A DNA stretch of 17,685 bases, from the NCBI GenBank assembly GCA_047518225.1, contig JAKZRK010000009.1, positions 1 through 17,685 on the forward strand, in the 5' to 3' direction. This stretch comes from GCA-2731375 sp047518225. GTDB taxonomy: Bacteria; Pseudomonadota; Alphaproteobacteria; GCA-2731375. Positions within the stretch are counted from its first letter, which is position 1; each line of letters starts with the position of its first letter. The position numbers and the translations under genes are program-made. Positions 15,135 through 17,685 of this stretch are shown here, one piece after another. The notes below the pieces were generated by a model. The model saw nothing but the letters and a program-made list of their open reading frames with translations, was not told the origin of the DNA and ran no database searches.

Positions 15135-16043
15135 GTGAGTGTGGCGTTGTCTCAATCTTTACAATACGTGGAAAATTTTCTCGAAATGCTGGCGGCCGAG
15201 CGGGGCGCGGCGCAGAATACGCTGGATTCCTACAGCCGGGATCTGCGCCATTTCCAAGCCTATATCACCACCTCCATCGTACAAGCGGATAGCGAGGATA
15301 TTCGCGGCTATCTGGCGCATTTGGAGCGCGAGGGCATGGCGCCGTCCACCGCCGCGCGCCGCCTTTCCGCCATGCGGCAGTTTTATCGTTTTCTCCATGC
15401 CGAAGGCATGCGAAGCGACGATCCATCGGCGGTTATTGACAGTCCGCGCCGGGTTCGCCCTTTGCCGAAAGTCCTGACGGAGGTTGAGGTAGGGCAGCTT
15501 TTGCGGGCCGCGAAAACCTACAAAGGTGCCGAGGGCATACGTTTGATCGCCCTGATGGAATTGCTCTATGCATCCGGCGTGCGGGTGTCCGAGTTGTTGA
15601 TGCTGCCCTATCCGGCGGTGCAATCGGACCGGGCCTTTATCGTGGTCAAGGGCAAGGGCGGCCGCGAACGCATGGTTCCCTTGAGCACCCCGGCGATCAA
15701 TGCCTTGCAAAAATACGATGCGGTGCGGCCCCGCTTCGTGCGCCGGCCGGCTGATGCCAATTGGCTGTTCCCTTCGCGTTCCAAGGGTGGGCATCTGACA
15801 CGCCAGCGGTTTTCGCAACTGGTCAAGGAATTGGCCCTGGTGGCGGGCATCGATCCGTCCAAGGTTTCGCCCCATTCCCTGCGGCACGCCTTTGCTTCAC
15901 ACCTATTGGCGAATGGGGCGGATCTGCGGGCGGTGCAACAGATGTTGGGCCACGCCGATATATCGACGACGCAAATCTATACCCACATTTTGCAGGAGCG
16001 GCTGCAAGAGCTGGTCAAATCCTCGCATCCGTTGGCGGATTGA
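15135..16043 (+). CDS. xerD: Site-specific tyrosine recombinase XerD
   Basis: XerD and XerC resolve chromosome dimers at dif, under FtsK control (family knowledge). The 302-residue protein starts with GTG at 15135; the N-terminal SAM-like core-binding domain (about 8-95) is followed by the catalytic domain. Catalytic residues visible: R150 (YASGVRVSELL), K174 in the beta-hairpin (KGKGGRERMVPL), H247 and R250 (SPHSLRHAFASHLL), H273 (LGHADISTTQ) and nucleophile Y282 (IYTHI). I call it XerD rather than XerC by its location beside accA and aroK, as in other alphaproteobacteria, and by its close match to the XerD-type motif spacing. It is not flanked by att sites or phage genes, so it is the housekeeping enzyme. 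No ribosome-binding site is obvious. Confidence 0.92.
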   Translation: MSVALSQSLQYVENFLEMLAAERGAAQNTLDSYSRDLRHFQAYITTSIVQADSEDIRGYLAHLEREGMAPSTAARRLSAMRQFYRFLHAEGMRSDDPSAVIDSPRRVRPLPKVLTEVEVGQLLRAAKTYKGAEGIRLIALMELLYASGVRVSELLMLPYPAVQSDRAFIVVKGKGGRERMVPLSTPAINALQKYDAVRPRFVRRPADANWLFPSRSKGGHLTRQRFSQLVKELALVAGIDPSKVSPHSLRHAFASHLLANGADLRAVQQMLGHADISTTQIYTHILQERLQELVKSSHPLAD

Positions 16044-16104
16044 GCCGGCCGGCAATAGCAAATAATTGCGACGCATGATTAGACCACTTTCGAAATTGGC
16101 TGAA

Positions 16105-16182
16105 CCACCCGCGCGCCCACCCGGCCACCCATTGTTGTTGATCCGCGGAAACGCGCCGGCGGTGGCCGGGTGGGGCGGGTGG
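16105..16182. other. Long GC-rich hairpin between xerD and accA
   Basis: The left arm (16105-16129) and right arm (16161-16182) are complementary over 14 consecutive pairs (GGTGGCCGGGTGGG on the right arm) and then 7 more (CGGGTGG), separated by an asymmetric internal loop of four against one base. A loop of about 30 bases holds CCGCGG and further GC-rich sequence. The structure ends 25 bases before the accA start. It has no T-run, so it is not a canonical intrinsic terminator. It could end xerD transcription with Rho, stabilise the processed mRNA end, or control accA as a leader structure. Its stability and closeness to accA make it the clearest non-coding element here. Confidence 0.7.
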
Positions 16183-16207
16183 CTTGGCGGCGCCATGAAA
16201 ATCGAAA

Positions 16208-17170
16208 ATGATTAGCTTCCTCGACTTCGAAAAACCGATCGCTGAATTAGAGGCGAGAATTCACGACCTGCGTCAGCTTGATGGCGAACAGCAGGGGGGC
16301 GCGGATATCGAGGAAGAGGTTGCGCGGATTCAGAGCAAGGCGGACGAGCTGCTGCGCGAAACCTACGGCAAATTGACGCCGTGGCAGAAAGTGCAGGTGG
16401 CCCGGCACCCGAACCGTCCGCAATTCCAGGATTACGTGGCCGGTCTGATCGATAGCTTCACCCCCCTGGCCGGCGACCGCGCTTATGCGGACGACAAGGC
16501 CATCACGGGCGGCATCGGCCGATTTCGCGGCCGTTCCGTGATGGTTATCGGGCATGAAAAGGGCAGCGATACGCAAAGCAGGTTAAGCCATAACTTTGGC
16601 ATGGCCCGGCCCGAGGGCTATCGCAAGGCGGCCCGCCTGATGCGCCTGGCGGACCGCTTTGGCTTGCCGGTAATTACCCTGGTGGACACCCAGGGCGCCT
16701 ATCCGGGTGTCGGGGCCGAGGAACGCGGCCAGGCGGAAGCCATCGCGCGGTCAACCGAAACCTGCCTGGACATCCGGGTGCCCCTGATCGCCTGTTTGGT
16801 GGGCGAGGGCGGCTCGGGCGGCGCCGTGGCCCTGGCGGCGGGCAATGCGGTGATCATGCTGGAACATGCGGTCTATGCGGTGATCTCGCCCGAGGGCTGC
16901 GCCGCGATCCTGTGGCATTCGGCCGAGCGCGCCCAGGAAGCCGCCGACGCTATGAAAGTCACGGCCCAGGATCTTGCCAAATTGAAGATCATCGATCAGG
17001 TGGTGGAAGAAAGCGTTGGCGGGGCGCACCGTAATCCGGCCTCCGCCATCGCCGCCCTGGGCGATGCCATCGCCGGCGCCCTGGCGGAATTCGACGGCCG
17101 GGACGGCGGCTACGTGCGCCAGCACCGCCGGGATAAATTCCTCGCCATCGGACAGCTCGGCATCGCCTAG
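16208..17170 (+). CDS. accA: Acetyl-CoA carboxylase carboxyltransferase subunit alpha
   Basis: AccA with AccD transfers the carboxyl group from biotin to acetyl-CoA, the first committed step of fatty-acid synthesis. The 320-residue length and the start (MISFLDFEKPIAELEARIHD) are typical. The N-terminal coiled region is followed by LTPWQKVQVARHPNRPQ, GGIGRFRGRSVMVIGHEKG, NFGMARPEGYRKA, DTQGAYPGVGAEERGQ (160-175), and GEGGSGGA (199-206), the oxyanion-hole loop, then ISPEGCAAILW. No ribosome-binding site is clear before the ATG at 16208; the upstream region is a strong hairpin. It is probably expressed with or just after xerD. accD is not in the window. Confidence 0.97.
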   Translation: MISFLDFEKPIAELEARIHDLRQLDGEQQGGADIEEEVARIQSKADELLRETYGKLTPWQKVQVARHPNRPQFQDYVAGLIDSFTPLAGDRAYADDKAITGGIGRFRGRSVMVIGHEKGSDTQSRLSHNFGMARPEGYRKAARLMRLADRFGLPVITLVDTQGAYPGVGAEERGQAEAIARSTETCLDIRVPLIACLVGEGGSGGAVALAAGNAVIMLEHAVYAVISPEGCAAILWHSAERAQEAADAMKVTAQDLAKLKIIDQVVEESVGGAHRNPASAIAALGDAIAGALAEFDGRDGGYVRQHRRDKFLAIGQLGIA

Positions 17171-17685
17171 CGCTTGCGCCTGTAACTCGTGTATGCATTT
17201 GATATTCAAGGCAAAATGGCCGTATGAACACGGCACAAATATGGCGCCCTGTTAAGCAGGCGGCGACCAGTTGCTCTAAGTGTAAATAGCCCTTGGCCGT
17301 CCTCACCTGAAGCTATTACTTGGCGCTGCACGTAGGCAGTGATCTAAACCAGACACAAAATATGCCCCGCCAGCCGAAATCAGAGGGGCAACGCAAATCC
17401 TGCGCCAAATTCAATGGTATGATAAATAGACTTATCCGCACCCGGAGCAGTTTTGATCCATGTCCGCAATGCCCCTGACTCCAGGCGTTAAATTAGCAAT
17501 TTCTGATAGACTGCATTTGACCCAGGCTGTGTGAAAACGCTTGCCGATTTCCGGATGTGAGGCGGTTCGTGGTTTCGTGTGCTGAGATTAGCGCGGTTAT
17601 TCGGATATTGGAGTTTGATCGCCTGACGCGGACCTCTGGGCCGGATATCGTCGTTTTGACAGGCGATTTCACCGGATGCGGCGAA
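17171..17685. other. Gene-free tail after accA
   Basis: No convincing coding region is present in these 515 bases; the short frames lack ribosome-binding sites and recognisable content. A weak GCCGT/ACGGC hairpin (17219-17234) lies 48 bases after the accA stop and may mark its 3' end; TGCCCC/GGGGCA (17363-17368 and 17385-17390) is another short dyad. Composition is mixed and less GC-rich than the genes, as in an unoccupied or degenerated region. Confidence 0.5.
17518..17685. mobile_element. Possible insertion-sequence terminus running off the window edge
   Basis: The motif GACCCAGGCTGTGTGAAAACGC starts near 17518 (its core is CAGGCTGTGTGAAAACG). It resembles terminal repeats I remember from IS1182-like/IS5-superfamily elements, which read GGCTGTGTGAAAACG or its complement. 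No transposase frame is visible before the window ends, and only one end can be seen, so neither the family nor the boundary is firm. The downstream 145 bases contain no recognisable protein on either strand. Confidence 0.25.

Noticed and set aside
15135..16043. XerD as a phage or integron integrase
   Set aside because: No att-like repeats, cassettes or phage genes flank it; size and location match the housekeeping recombinase.
15903..16196. 97-codon minus-strand frame across the xerD-accA hairpin
   Set aside because: Antisense to the xerD C terminus and dominated by the repeat arms (Pro/His/Gly-rich).
17171..17685. tRNA gene or CRISPR array in the tail
   Set aside because: No cloverleaf-like arms or TTCRANNC-type T-arm sequence and no regularly spaced repeats were seen.

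Overview
The window looks like chromosomal DNA of a GC-rich alphaproteobacterium, most likely Rhodospirillales or a close relative. The reasons are the aerobic cobaltochelatase pair cobS-cobT beside a J-domain protein and BolA, a ribbon-helix-helix protein of the alphaproteobacterial RHH_4 type, and the order corC-like / aroB / aroK // small membrane peptide / large secreted protein / xerD / accA, which I recall from that order. No sequence search was possible, so taxonomy is inference.

Layout. Positions 1-2042 are a damaged margin. A secreted protein gene (minus strand) is frame-shifted near its 3' end, and next to it a nucleotidyltransferase-family gene (plus strand) is split by one in-frame amber codon. 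From 2124 to 4033 lie meaB (the GTPase that protects B12-dependent methylmalonyl-CoA mutase), a SnoaL/NTF2-like protein and rpmB (ribosomal protein L28). From 4066 to 8687 a minus-strand block carries a J-domain protein, cobS, cobT and a phytase/esterase-like lipoprotein. bolA (8826-9107) diverges from that block. An AT-rich 157-bp spacer with several palindromes follows, and then a small RHH protein.

Positions 9612-12623 are a minus-strand operon aroK-aroB-corC-like, with overlapping or nearly abutting genes. Diverging from it on the plus strand are a 46-residue membrane peptide, a 711-residue secreted helical protein overlapping it by 20 bp, xerD and accA. A very strong GC-rich hairpin lies between xerD and accA. 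The last 515 bases contain no convincing gene; a motif near 17518 may be an insertion-sequence end.

How the genes fit together. cobS and cobT provide the ATP-driven cobalt insertion machinery (the large subunit CobN is not here). meaB uses the finished cofactor's enzyme, so B12 synthesis and use are both represented. aroK and aroB are steps of the shikimate pathway, accA starts fatty-acid synthesis, and xerD resolves chromosome dimers. The best candidate for something undescribed is the overlapping membrane-peptide / large secreted protein pair (12857-15113). The most striking non-coding structures are the hairpin before accA and the AT-rich palindromic spacer before the RHH gene.
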